Assembly (NCBI GenBank): GCA_003260075.1
Contig: QLIY01000192.1
Span: forward strand, 62,995 to 126,994
Direction: 5' to 3'
Length of the DNA stretch: 64,000 nucleotides
DNA from: Phallusia mammillata
Taxonomy: Eukaryota > Chordata > Ascidiacea > Phlebobranchia > Ascidiidae
In this document: positions 1 to 12,700 of the stretch, piece by piece
How positions within the stretch are numbered: the stretch's first letter is position 1
Layout: the number at the start of each line of letters is the position of its first letter
Made by a program: the position numbers and the translations under genes
The notes under the pieces: model-generated
What the model was told of the DNA's origin: nothing
The model's input: the letters and a program-made list of their open reading frames with translations, nothing else
Databases searched by the model: none

Positions 1-165
1 GGATCAAATTTGGATTATTAACTAACATCTCTGTAAATTTGAATAAATTTGGAGCACTCTTTCTTGACCAAACGCGTCTCACAAGCCAGCGTTAGACAGA
101 AAAAAGAAAAAAAAATACGGACAAAAACAATATGTGTCCCATAACTACACAATCATTTTCATTTG
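1..165. repeat. Interspersed repeat, copy 1 (cut by window edge)
   Basis: This stretch shares blocks with 30949-31143: an opening ggatcaaat, then tttcttgaccaaa, a gcgttaga(c/a)agaaaaaagaaaa tract, and gacaaaaacaatatgtgtcc near the end. The order of blocks is the same in both places, with small insertions and deletions between them. That is the behaviour of a dispersed repeat family. No terminal inverted repeats or coding capacity are visible, so the class is unknown. The copy may extend past the left edge. Confidence 0.6.
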
Positions 166-398
166 ACATAAAACATGGTGTAAAAAACTTTATTTAACTA
201 AAAGCTAATTATAGCTACCTGCAGTTTTTGTCATTGCTGGGCTCTAAAATAACTTGTGTGGGCCACCTAGTGTCTATGAGATATGTCGTGTTAGAAATTT
301 TCTCTTCAATTGATCCTGTCATTAAGTCAGCACACTATAGACAAAAGAAAAATTGTAGGTAAAAGAAATAGGTGTACACGCAAATAATGACTTTGTAC

Positions 399-979
399 CT
401 CAAAACAGTGGTGTGAATTCGTGAATATGCTAAGAACGTATTCCAAGCTACTTGCATTTTTTATCACTGTAAACTTAGCGGTATCAATTTTAAACTGGAT
501 GTCTTCAGAGGCTTGTGTCTTTGGTATTTCACTTTGTGGTAGTGTTGCAGCACTCATGTCAACTAGTATGTATTGATGTGCTTTCACTGCAAAAACAAAA
601 TTAAAACACTGGTTAGCAGGACTATATTACAATGCGCCGTTCAAAATCCTAAAAACCACATTGAAACCAAAACATGGAGCAAATATTACATTTGCACAAA
701 AAACTCATACTAAAATATAAAATAGCACAGTAAAGAAAAACTAAAACGGTGTGCACAAATTGTTTTATTATACTTCTAAAGTATAATTTTTTTTTGACTT
801 CTAAAGAAAACAAAAAAACCTAAAGATAATCTTTTGTTCCGTTTAGGTTCAGGTTCTCTTAAAATTATGTACTTTTCTACTATGAAATCAAGCAATAAAT
901 CATACATACCTGCCAATAACGCTGAAAGGACTATTGCCCAGTTCACAAAAGAAGTTCTTTCATTTGCAAACAAAGGCAT
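399..979 (-). CDS. 5' exons of an unidentified membrane-anchored or secreted protein (partial)
   Basis: Two exons join cleanly. Exon 1 is 979-910 (ATG at 979-977, donor GTATGT, phase 1) and exon 2 is 586-399 (acceptor tttttgcag, donor after GAG, phase 0). The product starts MPLFANERTSFVNW and continues into a hydrophobic stretch (AIVLSALLA), which reads as a signal peptide or signal anchor. Exon 2 gives about 63 polar residues with one NAS sequon. A 25-base open segment at 243-219, flanked by ttattttag and gtagc, may be a small third exon; it is the weakest part of the model. The rest lies beyond the left edge. I do not recognise the family. The evidence is splice-site quality, matching phase and coding-like composition only. 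Confidence 0.45.
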
Positions 980-1547
980 TTCGTAATTAGATGTTGCACA
1001 AGTTCGTTGAATCTTAGAAATGTTTACAACGGCTTAAAAAACAAAACAGCCAAACGTTCACAAGACAGCAATCAGCAAGTAAACAAATACACTAAGCAGT
1101 CAGCCGCGACGCTTTGCATGCACCACTGATTTCGACTCGCCAAACACATCGCCGGTAAAGTTTTGTTTCAAACAAGACTACCGGCATTTGACAATAAATT
1201 GACCTAACCGTAGAGTAATTACTCAAATGATATTTTCACATGAATCAAACCAATACAGGGGAAATGTTTCTGCGCTCTTTTCAGTCATAAGTTTGGCACA
1301 TTCTTGGTGGCAGAAATACTTGCCTTGTAGATCGGAAGTGGTCCAAAGTTTCAACATCCGATATCGTCTGGAAACACATGTCACCGGCTCGCTTTCCAGT
1401 TTCTACATTTACTGGTCAGTGTTAACTTGCTTGCTATAGAATTAAAATTATTAGCCAACAACAATTAAGGCGGCTTTTATTTAACGTAGGCCCCATCTTA
1501 AATCTCTAATAAACGTGTAAAGACTACGGTAGGCCTATATATTTTGG

Positions 1548-1621
1548 AGATCTCTCGCGTGCGATTTAAGCAACCTGAACTTTTTTTAGATCTCTCGCGT
1601 GCGATTTACGCAACTTGAACT
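1548..1621. repeat. Short tandem repeat, two copies
   Basis: The 34-base unit beginning agatctctcgcgtgcgattt occurs at 1548-1581 and 1588-1621. The copies differ at two positions and are separated by a short T run. No function is evident. Confidence 0.8.
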
Positions 1622-1746
1622 ACTGTTAATTAAATTTAACCAATTGAGAAGTTGTTTTGGCGAGAACAACATTTAAAATCTTCTCATATTCGAACTTTTT
1701 GATTTGTTGAGCCCTTGGACGTTAAGTCTAGATACGTTCTCTTTGG

Positions 1747-1815
1747 GGCTGGGGTCGGCAAACTTTTGCCTGGACCAAGGCCAAGATTACCCAAGTCGCA
1801 GCGGGCCTTAGGCCT
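1747..1815. mobile_element. Possible degenerate hAT-type MITE fragment
   Basis: The string ggggtcggcaaacttttgcc followed by a GC-rich gggcc-containing stretch resembles the terminal sequence of many animal hAT non-autonomous elements. No second terminus or target-site duplication was found, so this is a weak call from sequence resemblance only. Confidence 0.3.
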
Positions 1816-2972
1816 ACTAAGCTCTTAGGCCTACTATTTTTCTTTGAGCTAAGATTTGCCTACACTGCGAAAAAAAATCGCTCAGTTTAATACTAAAACC
1901 CGCCGAAGTCCTAGCCTACAGGGATTTGTCAATCATTACTTTGTGAAACCTATAGGCTAACACCGTGCTCCAATTTCAGGCCCATTTACAACTCTGCTTG
2001 AAACATAGACAAAGTTACCCAAAAAGCACAGTAAATAAAGCTTTTTCCATCCATAAAGTTTGTTTTTTAGCTTATACTCTTTGAGTTGAGGACCGCGAGG
2101 CGGATAACTCTGCTTGGCGGTTAGGATGCGGCCAGCGGTCCGTAGGTTCCGATGAAACAACTTGTAACGACCTGTGCCAATAGCTTAGAACGGATGCAAA
2201 TTTATTCGCAGGCTGTCGAATTTGACTTCGGTATAGGTAACACTGCACTTGGTAACTTCGGTCGACAAGATAACAAGGTAAGCTATTAAAGTCTTCCCAA
2301 ATTTATTTGTGCGAACAATGATGAGGGTGACGTTTCTTCGTCGAACAAGGGTGGCATGCTGATACGACACATCAGGCTTGTGAAAACAGAAAAGCAGAAA
2401 TTATACGTTGGTGGTGGTGATGAGGTAATGCAGAAAAAGGTGACAAAACAAAAGATGTGGTCTCGTGGAACGTGAATCCAAACTGTGCTAAGAATTCCAT
2501 TAAAATTGTTTTGCAGTGAAAAAACAAAATGCTTTGATTGATAGGTTTTGGAAAACTTGAAATAAAAGGTACACCTATTCAAACTTATTTAGTGGTAAAA
2601 TCGTTGTAAAGGATATAGGAAGTAGCGTTTAGGCAGCTTGTGCATAAGTGTTGCTGAAGCTATTAGAAACGATTGAAAGGCGCATGACGATAAAAAACAC
2701 ACAACTATTGCTCAAAACCACAAATGCACCATAGAAGGCGTTTTCCCGTCATCGGGAGCGCTGAAGAAGTAAAGAATCGTAAATTTGCGTGGTGATCAGA
2801 AATTATGTGAGTGTGGATGGGTAGGTCAAAATAACGAAAATGGTAGACTAACAACAATAAAAACGCATGATACTGAATCAATTACAAAAGTTTGGACGTT
2901 TAAAAAAGGTAATATCGAATGTAAACTGAACTCAGTGAGAAAGTCTATACGGCCTGCCGGGCATTGCTGTTG

Positions 2973-3676
2973 TTACGTGGCCGGCGAGGTAGCAGCGAGG
3001 GAGAGTTGTGTTTGCAAGTTGATTATCAATTGCTTCGCATTGGAGAGCTCCTCACGCAACTGCTCGTTCTCCTTCCGCAGCCGGGCATTTTCGGATGCAA
3101 GGGAAAGCTGAAAAGATATACACAAAGTTTAATTTTGATTTCATCATGCCGCATTTTACGATTACAAAATATTTAGTCACAAGCAAGATACATTTGAAAG
3201 GCATTGTAAGAAATGGCAGTATTATAACAAAAGCATTTATGATTTGCAAAATTATTTAGGAAAATCCACAAACAACACTGAAAAAATTCATCACTTTTTT
3301 AATACTTACGTTGTTGTTAGCTTTAACTGCTTCAGAATCATTGTTAGCCTGCAGCGGAGAAACGCTGGATGGGTATGAAAACTGGGTATTTCCCGGGGTA
3401 TTGCTTTCCATGGCTTGGGGCGTCACTGGTGTTGATGTGCTTGTAGACGCCACAGTCAAACAACTGCAACCACTCAAACCGCTGTCTCGTCGTTCGGCCG
3501 GACTACGATCCAGAAGCAGTTCTGTGTGACGTTCATGAGACGTCATCCGTGTGACGTCGTTGCTAGCGGGAGGTGGAGAAGAATCTTCGTCGGAAGGCCG
3601 CTCATCACTTAGTTCTTCGCCAGTGCTGTCGAGGCGGTCCTTTTTAGTTGTGGCTTGTTTCACGATCGGCGCCTTG

Positions 3677-3718
<42 letters not shown>

Positions 3719-6700
3719 TGAAGATACGGGAGTTACTTCGGCCTCGGCTTCTGGTATGGCACCTGGCGTCTGTGTACCAGCGTCGTTAACCAATCTCTTG
3801 ACAGACGTACGTTTCTTAGATATCATGAAGTTGTGCATCTTCCGCTGCAACGACATGTTGCTTGAAAGGATGGGCGACGAGGCTTTGCGGACAGGCGGAG
3901 GAGTCTTCGACGCCATTCTGGAGTGTCGGTGTTCCCCTGGATCTAACTTGACTCTGGTGGAAAGTACGTCCGCGGCAGCGAGCGACGTCGACCGTTTCAT
4001 TTGCGAAGTCTTGCTTGTTTTGAGGTCGCTGGGGATTTCGAAAGCCTCGTCTTCTATCACAGCTGTTATTACGTTGTTTACCAAATCTGCGTCAAAAGTA
4101 AAACATTACATTCGAACATTTCGTCACACACAAAATCACTGGTCTAGTGTTATCGAATATGCAACACTAATAAGTTACTTGCAAAGCTGCGGTAGACATC
4201 GGGCAAGCAGATTTATTTAGCAAACATAGAACTATCAAAGCGGGGCGAGCACTTGAATGTATTAGTTTTCTTGTCATCTTTAATCGCACGCAAGAGATCT
4301 CAAAACGTCCCAGTGGAAAATAGTGGCGGAAACAAATGTTGGCACAGAGACAGAAGACCTATGGCTCGTGGACTGCTTGCGCTATGAAAGCCATGACGCA
4401 ATTGCCCGGGGAAATTAGAAACACATGTAATGTTACTACAGCAAAACTTTTGTAGCCTAGTCATCCGATATCGCATGTAAGTGTTAAACACATGTAGCTT
4501 AAAAAAGAAACTGTATTTTTCGTTGCCGAAGGCGAACACACTCATTAATATTGTGAAGAGGGAAGAATTACAACAAGGGGTGTCATCTAATGCTTAGTTG
4601 AACCACCAACAAATAGCCAGGTATTAGTAACTTGTGTGTGAATGTAAATTGACCCCGTACTTACCACCATTTGCTGACATGTCAGATTCCGACGAAACAG
4701 AAGATTTGTCACGTAGCTTGTCGCCCTTTTTGAGCACCTGAGAGGCGGTTGCCACGCTACCGTTGCGCGACGATGCCTTTGGACGACACTCTTGCACTAT
4801 TCGGCCCTTGCAATGCTTATGACAGTTGATACCACAATCTATAACGCAAAAACAAAGACTTTAGTTGTGTGTTTTAGCTTACAATCATTAGATCCTAATT
4901 TTGTATACGTTGATGCTAAGAATCCTTTGAAGAAATGGTACCCATTCAGTTGTCAATATAACAACGTCTAGTCTGTAAACAGCGGACCTCTGCATAACGT
5001 ACCGCAATTGTTAACGATTGTTGGCAAGCCAAATGTTGCAAGATTATTTTACAAAAAGACTCAGACTGACTTTTGCCATAAACATCAATATATCTGTCTA
5101 TCTGGTATTACTTCCTTCAATTCCACTCTTGCAAGCTATTTACAAACAAGCTTATGCCAAAGGCCTTGTATGACATAACATGACAAACAGAACGCCCTCA
5201 AAACACACCCTGACTGATATATAACACTGAAGAGTAATGATCTCCTTAAGGGAGTCGCATGTTCGGTTGCCATCTGCGTTCTAATGGAAAAATAACAAAA
5301 ACTCGATCTTGTGTTTGCCAAGCACGATCTCGCACCATGGTCAATAACACACAGCTTTACGATGTCACAAACACATGGGCTGCCAAGAAAACCTTCATTA
5401 AAGGCGCTTGTCCGACATCGCTATATTTTGGGCACCACAAAAGATAGTTTAGATAACACAATATGCAGGAAAGCTAGCTTTTTACGCCAAAACATTGGTG
5501 AAGTGTGCTATCATATACACTATGTCAGACGCACAAATCTAACACTAGCTGAGTTCTCTAGTTCCTACGACCACCTCAAAACTTACATCAACAAAACACT
5601 TTGCCCAAGTTGCTAAATTCAGTCACTATGCCGAAACGGAGGCTGTTCATGGCTTGACAGTAAATTATAAAATGAGCCAGGACTCGACGGAAACTGTCCG
5701 GGGAAAAAGTAAACGTGACATGCATTATAGGGCACGTTAAGACAATGAGTTAATGACGTTAGAGCGCGCTCGTGATGTCATCAGGAAGTCAATGCCCCGG
5801 CAAACGTGGAAAGCCGATTTCAGGTGTAAGCTGATTAGTATAAAGGGCAATGGGGTCATTTAAAACTTAATAATCCCATAAGGGCTGTAACTGAGCGTGT
5901 TTGTTCGAAATCCCCTGTTAAATGAGTAATAAGCTTTGACAAAAATAGCACCGAAGGGATAATGCGGAATGACGCAAGGCAATGGCGTCACAGTTTGAAA
6001 TATTTTAGAATATACTACGCTTTTTATTTGCACTTAAAATGGTTTATGTAAAAAAAGACTATTTTATGCTTTATTTAACACGTTTCTGGCCTCAGCTGCA
6101 TTTTTTACAGAATGGCTAACCTGAGTGAAATTAACAAGTAAACTTAACACTAGCATCTACTTTAACCTAATTGCCCTCGAATCTACAGCCTAATAAGTCC
6201 CTGTTCAAACAAGAGAATCACCACATATGTAACAACTCAACAAACAGTAAATGAGCATGAGGTTATAAACGGACAAAACTGGTCTGAAATGCGCATCTTG
6301 TTTGTGAGACCGACAAAAGGCCTTGGGCGACAGCGGGTCAAGGTGATGAAATAAACCTTGTACGTCACGAACGCTTACCATAAAATTGTCAAGCATGTTG
6401 TTAAGATATAAAACTAAGAGGAAACACGAGACCACATACTTTCAGTGGTTACGTCAGTTCACTGAACACGCTTTCTATTTGAACACTGTTTCGTGTTTTT
6501 GGTCACCACAAGCGGCGCTATTGCACTAGTGTTTTGTGTCGTAAGCAAAATCAGTTATTCTGGGCAGGAACTTGGCCGAATGGTCTGGCGCGCCTGACCC
6601 ATATACAGACAAAAAAAAACGATCGGGATTCGTCCCCGGGAGAGTCCTGGGTTTGAACCCCGTGAAAAAAAAAATCAGTTATTCTGACTCAAAACTACAA

Positions 6701-9700
6701 TATAAATCACAATCGTAGCAGTTCTGAAGACGAGAAACTTAAAATTTTACTACATTTCATACCAACTCTTATGAAACCACTGACCCGCGGGTCATGAAGT
6801 GACCCACCACGTGAATTCCAGTGACCCACTTGTAGTTTCATAAAATGTATACTGATTACTATAGGTAGGGTTACCAAACTTATAAGAGAATCGTCTCAGC
6901 TCAGACATGACTGCTGCGTGTATTAAACTGAAAACTAACTAGGATTGCAAGACTTGCAGAGAAGATGAAGCAACAAGCTTCTCAGCATTGAAATTGATAT
7001 ATGTGACCCGCTTTGTGGGGGGGGGGAATCTCATGTTTGACCCACTTAACTAAAAAGGTTCGCTATCCCTGTTATAGCCCATGTTAAAACTTTATTTAAT
7101 TTCCCTATTTAATTCGAGACATCAAGTAAACAAATGGCTTACCTTTGCACTTCCATCCTTGCTTGACTAATCCCCAAAGCTGCAAAACAAACGGCCAAAT
7201 ATTCATACCAAATAAAAAAAAACAGTCGCGACCTACACAAGCTCGGAATTAATTTAAATCCTAGGTTATAACATAGGACTTCTTCCGACAGCTAATAAGC
7301 CTAAGAGCATACAATCACGCTGCGCCGACTCTGGGCAAATACGCTCTAATAACAGCTTATGCAGTAGTGGATTATGGTAGGCAAACGGTTTTTGCAGCAA
7401 TTTGCAATTCGATACGTTAGTCTATTCTGGGAGCTACCCAAACGGTTGCGGCTTTTTATGGATCGCCCACGACCACATCTGCATACACGCGACCCCAAAG
7501 CGTACAGGTTCTGTTATTTCTGAAATTTATTGTTTACATCTTAACATGCGGAACCCATAATTATAGCGCTAGGGTTTTAGGACGCTTCGACAGGAATAAA
7601 ACATGGATTGTTTATTTTGTCAGCGATTTTATTCTTGTATCAAGTGATACAATAGTACACTGAGGTGTTTCAGTCAAGTCTGCTATTGGTAAAATAAATT
7701 CAAATCAAGCAGGAGATTTGCAGTTGGAACTATTTATTTGTTTTTATACATATTGGACACGGGCCGTAACATAAAACAGACTGGGTATCCAATTGGGCTT
7801 CACCTAAATGGCTGCAGAATATACATGCCTAACATCGATTCAAACAGAACATTATCTATATGATGCCGTGCGACCATTGCAGCCGCCATGCATAATTAAT
7901 GGCTGTTATTCATCATCCAACTCGTATTTAAAGCGGTTGCTCGAATAATGATATGCATGTGCGTTCATGTCACACACCCGAATATTATTTTAGAATGTCA
8001 TGACCTTTTGCTGACGTAACGTAATGGTTAAAAGTGAGGTGCGTAGTACGATATGATCCAAGTTTAGCACTTTTGGTCTTAGGTTTGTCAGCACATGCTT
8101 AAGTGAACCTAGACTGATTTGTCAAATAACGGAATTATATAATCTTGTTTACATGTTAAAGTGCGTATTTTAACATAGGCATATCGTTTTTTGCACTTCG
8201 TTCTGTACTTGAATAAATGAACGCGACAAATTTGCATCTAACAACACCAAACCCAAATCAACTCACCAGCTTCTCGCATTCCTCACAGAAAGTTGGATGA
8301 AAGTAACTTGTCTCAACAAAATCGTGCTTGAAACTCTGTGTAAACTCATTCCGTCGAGTTGAGCTGATCTTGAGAAAGTAATCAAGCATCTCTGGCATAC
8401 TGATTCGCCCGTCTCTGATACACAAAAATATAAAAATTAGAACTGTGTACAGCAAAACCAGCCAAACATTTAACTTTTCTTTAGACCCTTAATATAAAAC
8501 TTATCTCAGAAGTTTTATTTCCTACTGGTTTTGCAAGATAAACGTAGGTAATAACATAGATTATATTTGAATATTGTATTGAAAAAAGCGTTTAAAACGA
8601 AACTGAGAGCAAAATGTTTTGTCTTGATGCATTGTTGAAAATTTAAATGCCGCCCAAAAAGACCGGAACAATCCAACTTCTATTGTTACCACGTAACAAT
8701 GTTATTTGGCGTAATAAAAAAATACATTTTTCTACAAGTCTCCCCATAGCCAGGCGTCCAAAGACGGTAGTGGATGAGAAAGACAATAACACCACGACCG
8801 AAAGTGGGAAATACAGCAAAGATATGACTCACTGGTCTTTGTCAACAGTTGCGAAGGAGTCAAGGCCCGGGAAATTCTGAATAAAAGACTCGAATTCCGC
8901 TTCAGAAATGAATCCGTCTGCGTTGAGGTCGTACGCTTTGAAAACGCTCTGTGCAAAAGCATAAGAGATCAAAGCAATGGAAAAATCCCTTCGGTTTTTA
9001 ATGAAATGTCGTGTGGTCTGATTTCGTATGGGCCTGTTCTCATCGTGGCAGGACCATTTAAATTTAACCGGCTTGACTTTAACAGATACTGGTGTCACAG
9101 GAAGAAGAAAAATACCCATTTATGATTTTATGAAGTGAAAAATATTGGGTCGATAAAGTTCGTAACCTTGAGTTTCTTGAGACAATGGAGCATGTAAGTA
9201 TTTTTACCCCTCTTATTTCAGTTAAAAAAGACTAAAACTATTTGACCATTATTTCAATATAGAAGACAACTTCGATTTTTAATCCAGTTTTATGATATCA
9301 TAATTGGCTTTACAACTCAAATTTTCGTTGCTTTAAGCTAATTGCAATGGAGGGTTGAATTAGGGCGAGCGCCAGGTATAATGAACGGTACGCACACTGC
9401 GGGAATTTTACAGTCAATCGATCATGAGTGTCAATTTGGATGGTCAGAACGGTTGTTCGGACTGACACGTCATACCCGCAAATTCCATGACTTGACTAAT
9501 AGTAACTGGAAAGGATGTTGCAAGCCTTTGTCGCCCAACGTATTAAACTATGAAAATCATTTTTGTCCAAAAAATCATAACAACGCATTTCATTATGCCT
9601 GGTAACAATAGGTTTAACGCAAATACACGAACTTGATATATGATACCAATGTGTATAATATTAAATCGATGTTGGGCTAATTTTACTTTTTTGTAAAAAC

Positions 9701-12700
9701 TTATTTGTGACATTGTTATTCAATTAGTAAGTCTACAAACAGTGACGAATCATTTCATAAACAATTGAAATAAAAGATATGATTGGTTTTCGCACGTCCT
9801 GAAAAATGTATTTTAGCCTGAACTTGGTAAACTAAGCAACTTTAAGGTAGTATTTGAATCTTACCTGAACCATTGCGTTCACGTGTTGTTTGATGGTTTC
9901 TCTGTCGAGCTGACACGTATATCTTGCAAATTCGGCAAAACCCATGTTTACGAATCGAGATGGTGATGTACCCTATAGACATAAGAAACTTCATTGCATA
10001 AACCTGAACTGTAATGATTTTGCACATTTTCTATAGTCAGTAACAGTTACTACAATCTAGCATTTTTAAATAGCAAGTCACACTATGAGACATGGTTGGA
10101 AATTATTTCAACGCCAATCCAATCCTACTTCCTTGTTTTTCTCAACCGAAACTGTAAGATCCGTGTAAAATACGGTTCTTGCGCAAAACGACTCATTTTT
10201 CGTGCACAGACTCTTACGTTTCCCGATGTGCTGTGCTTTACATCGCGAGGTTCTCGAACGACAGAAAGTTGATAAATTTCCTCTTCACTGTAGTTGAGAT
10301 ACAGTGACACTCGCAAGGTGTTCACCAAATCCCTGTTTACTTCGTACGGGAATGCAGTCCTCTGAAGTCCTGTGAGCTCCTGTAAGTATAAAGTTTATTG
10401 AGGGTGTAGCATACAAAACAAAAAGCTAAATGTCACACTCGAAATTAAAAAAGCTTAATCCCCCCATAAATATAGGAATCACGATAATTACAACTACAAA
10501 GTCAATTTGGCAAGGCTATGCTGAAAGTGATGAAACTCAAACGTATGTTCTATGGAAATTACACTGTTGCTTGGCATTTGTAAGTGCCTTGTTCATTGGT
10601 TTTGATGATGATTACCTGAAATATTGATCCAATCATCATCATTTTTCGCACGTTGATTAGTTCGTCACCCACCCGGTCTGGATACGCAGCATGTAGAGCT
10701 ATTAGATCCTTCATTAAAATTCCACTGCAACAAAATCACTAAATAACACCCAAATACGACGTGCTGCATTAGGTATCAACCAAAATGTTAAGGTATATTT
10801 TAGATATATAGTTTTTAATACTCTTCATATATTTTATCAGTCAACCGTTAAACCGTTCAAGTTACTTAACCTAACCATAGCGACGATAAAAGCTAATTTA
10901 TTTTTTTGTTTTGTTTACTCACATGACGGGAATTTTGAATTCGTTGGTGATTTGGCCATAAGCTCGTCTGTACGCGCAGTAGTTTGCCTTCGAATCGAGC
11001 AACTCAACCAGCTCGTCCAGTGTCTGAAACAGCAGACATTCAGCCATTAATCACGTGATCGTGATACGTAAAATGCAAAAAATGGTTGGTGTCAATGCCA
11101 GATATTAAAGCACTCGATGTGTGATGCTTTTGATGAAAAATGCACATATTTTGCAAATCATTCTTTTCCATTACGTTGCGTAACGTACGGTACCAAATCC
11201 AGTCCTGGACAATTTAATTTTTGGTGAATTTTCCAGGAATAAAACTGTGTCAGATGGTACGTGGTGAAACGACGGTTGCACTGACGTGTGAACAAGGCTA
11301 AAGTGGTGCGACGAGCAGGTCTCAAACAGCGAAAATCGATCGCTTCTCTGATAAACGTCGCATGTTCAAAGTCGACGACGAATTTGGCGACAACCCTGCT
11401 CACACTGCCACATGCACCCCGAGCCGCAGTGACGTCACTACGCGACGTAAATCAATCACGTGCCGTTCTAAGTGCGTCACCGCAACACGTGAACCAATAT
11501 CGGTACGGTTGACGTCAAATAACCCCCCGGTTGTGTACGCTTCCGGTTAGGGTCGTAACAATAACACTGCCAGTAAGATAGTCACAATTAGGGCTATATA
11601 GCATGTAGCGTTAAACCAACTTTCACTATACGGACACCCATATAGTTACATCCTGGCTGATATGCAAATTATAACAAATGCTTCACACTCAAGTAGCACC
11701 GAATTCCATTTAGCACTCAAAGTCATCGACGCTGACGAACTTTCTAATTATGATTCTATATAGTAGATTCAATATTACAATTGTTCCTTACCTTGAGCGT
11801 ATCTTTTGGCACAAAGCTCATGGTTTTTTTCATCCGTGCAATAGCGGTGTGTGTAAGAGCTCCGACGATTGCCATCAGTGTATTGAAGTTGCGCATGGCG
11901 TGCAGTTTCTGCGAACAAAAGCAAGAATCTTCAGGTCGTGATGAGGTGACTGACAAATGTGACTGTACCGTGCCGAAGCAAATTAAGGCGTTAGCACGAT
12001 TTTGGGCGTTCCAAAAATTGCAGACGCCCCTGTTAATATTAAAATGTGAACAACAAGTTGGTATTTTGCATTCACGTTGGTAGAATGCACGTTTGAAATG
12101 ATTAATAAAACACGAACGGAAATTAAAATGTGTATGCATATCGTATTCATACATGTGGTTGAGCTTATAACGGTGGATAATGTACTTTTATAGGTACATT
12201 AGGCTTTGTGGACTGGTAAACAAATATTGCTGCATCTGTGACTTGCCTACGCAGTGTTGTGATTCTAGGTTTCTGTATCGCAGTAAAGCCTTTTGCCAAC
12301 GTGGGCCGATAAATTGCATTCCCAGCATGCAAAATGTATGCACATTAGGTCAGGTTAACTCCACATAGCGTTTTTTAGCAGCTTTGGTATTGTCTGCAAC
12401 TCATAATAAGATTTGTAACGCCCAACGTGTATTCCCACATAGTACTGGTGTTGCTTTGTACACCTGTTATACAGCATTTTGGTCGTAATATGGTCCTGTC
12501 TGTGAAAGCAAGCTGGTGAGCCCACACTTGTTGGCAAAAAAACGTGTTGTGATTGTGGTTTTTGTTCGAAGTTCTTCTAAGGAAGAGGTTACGAAAAGTT
12601 CTAGACTGCCACATTTAGCAACATCGTGCTCAAAAGACGCACCCAGAAGCCTTTAACTATTGGCACCTTAACGCTGATGGTAAATTCAGAAACGTTCCAA

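Larger units (their letters stand above)
980..2972. other. Intergenic region
   Basis: No supported gene. This separates the start of the left-edge gene from the stop codon of RasGRP, both on the minus strand. It holds a two-copy 34-base tandem repeat (1548-1621), a possible hAT-like fragment near 1747-1815, and short open frames without splice or composition support. It should contain the promoter of the left-edge gene and the 3' UTR of RasGRP, but no clear element could be fixed. Confidence 0.6.

Noticed and set aside
3648-4220. 190-codon plus-strand frame
   Set aside because: It is the antisense shadow of the RasGRP tail exon, with glycine codons from the G run.
5880-5930. gttcgaaatcccc string resembling a tRNA B box
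   Set aside because: No A box or cloverleaf could be found around it.
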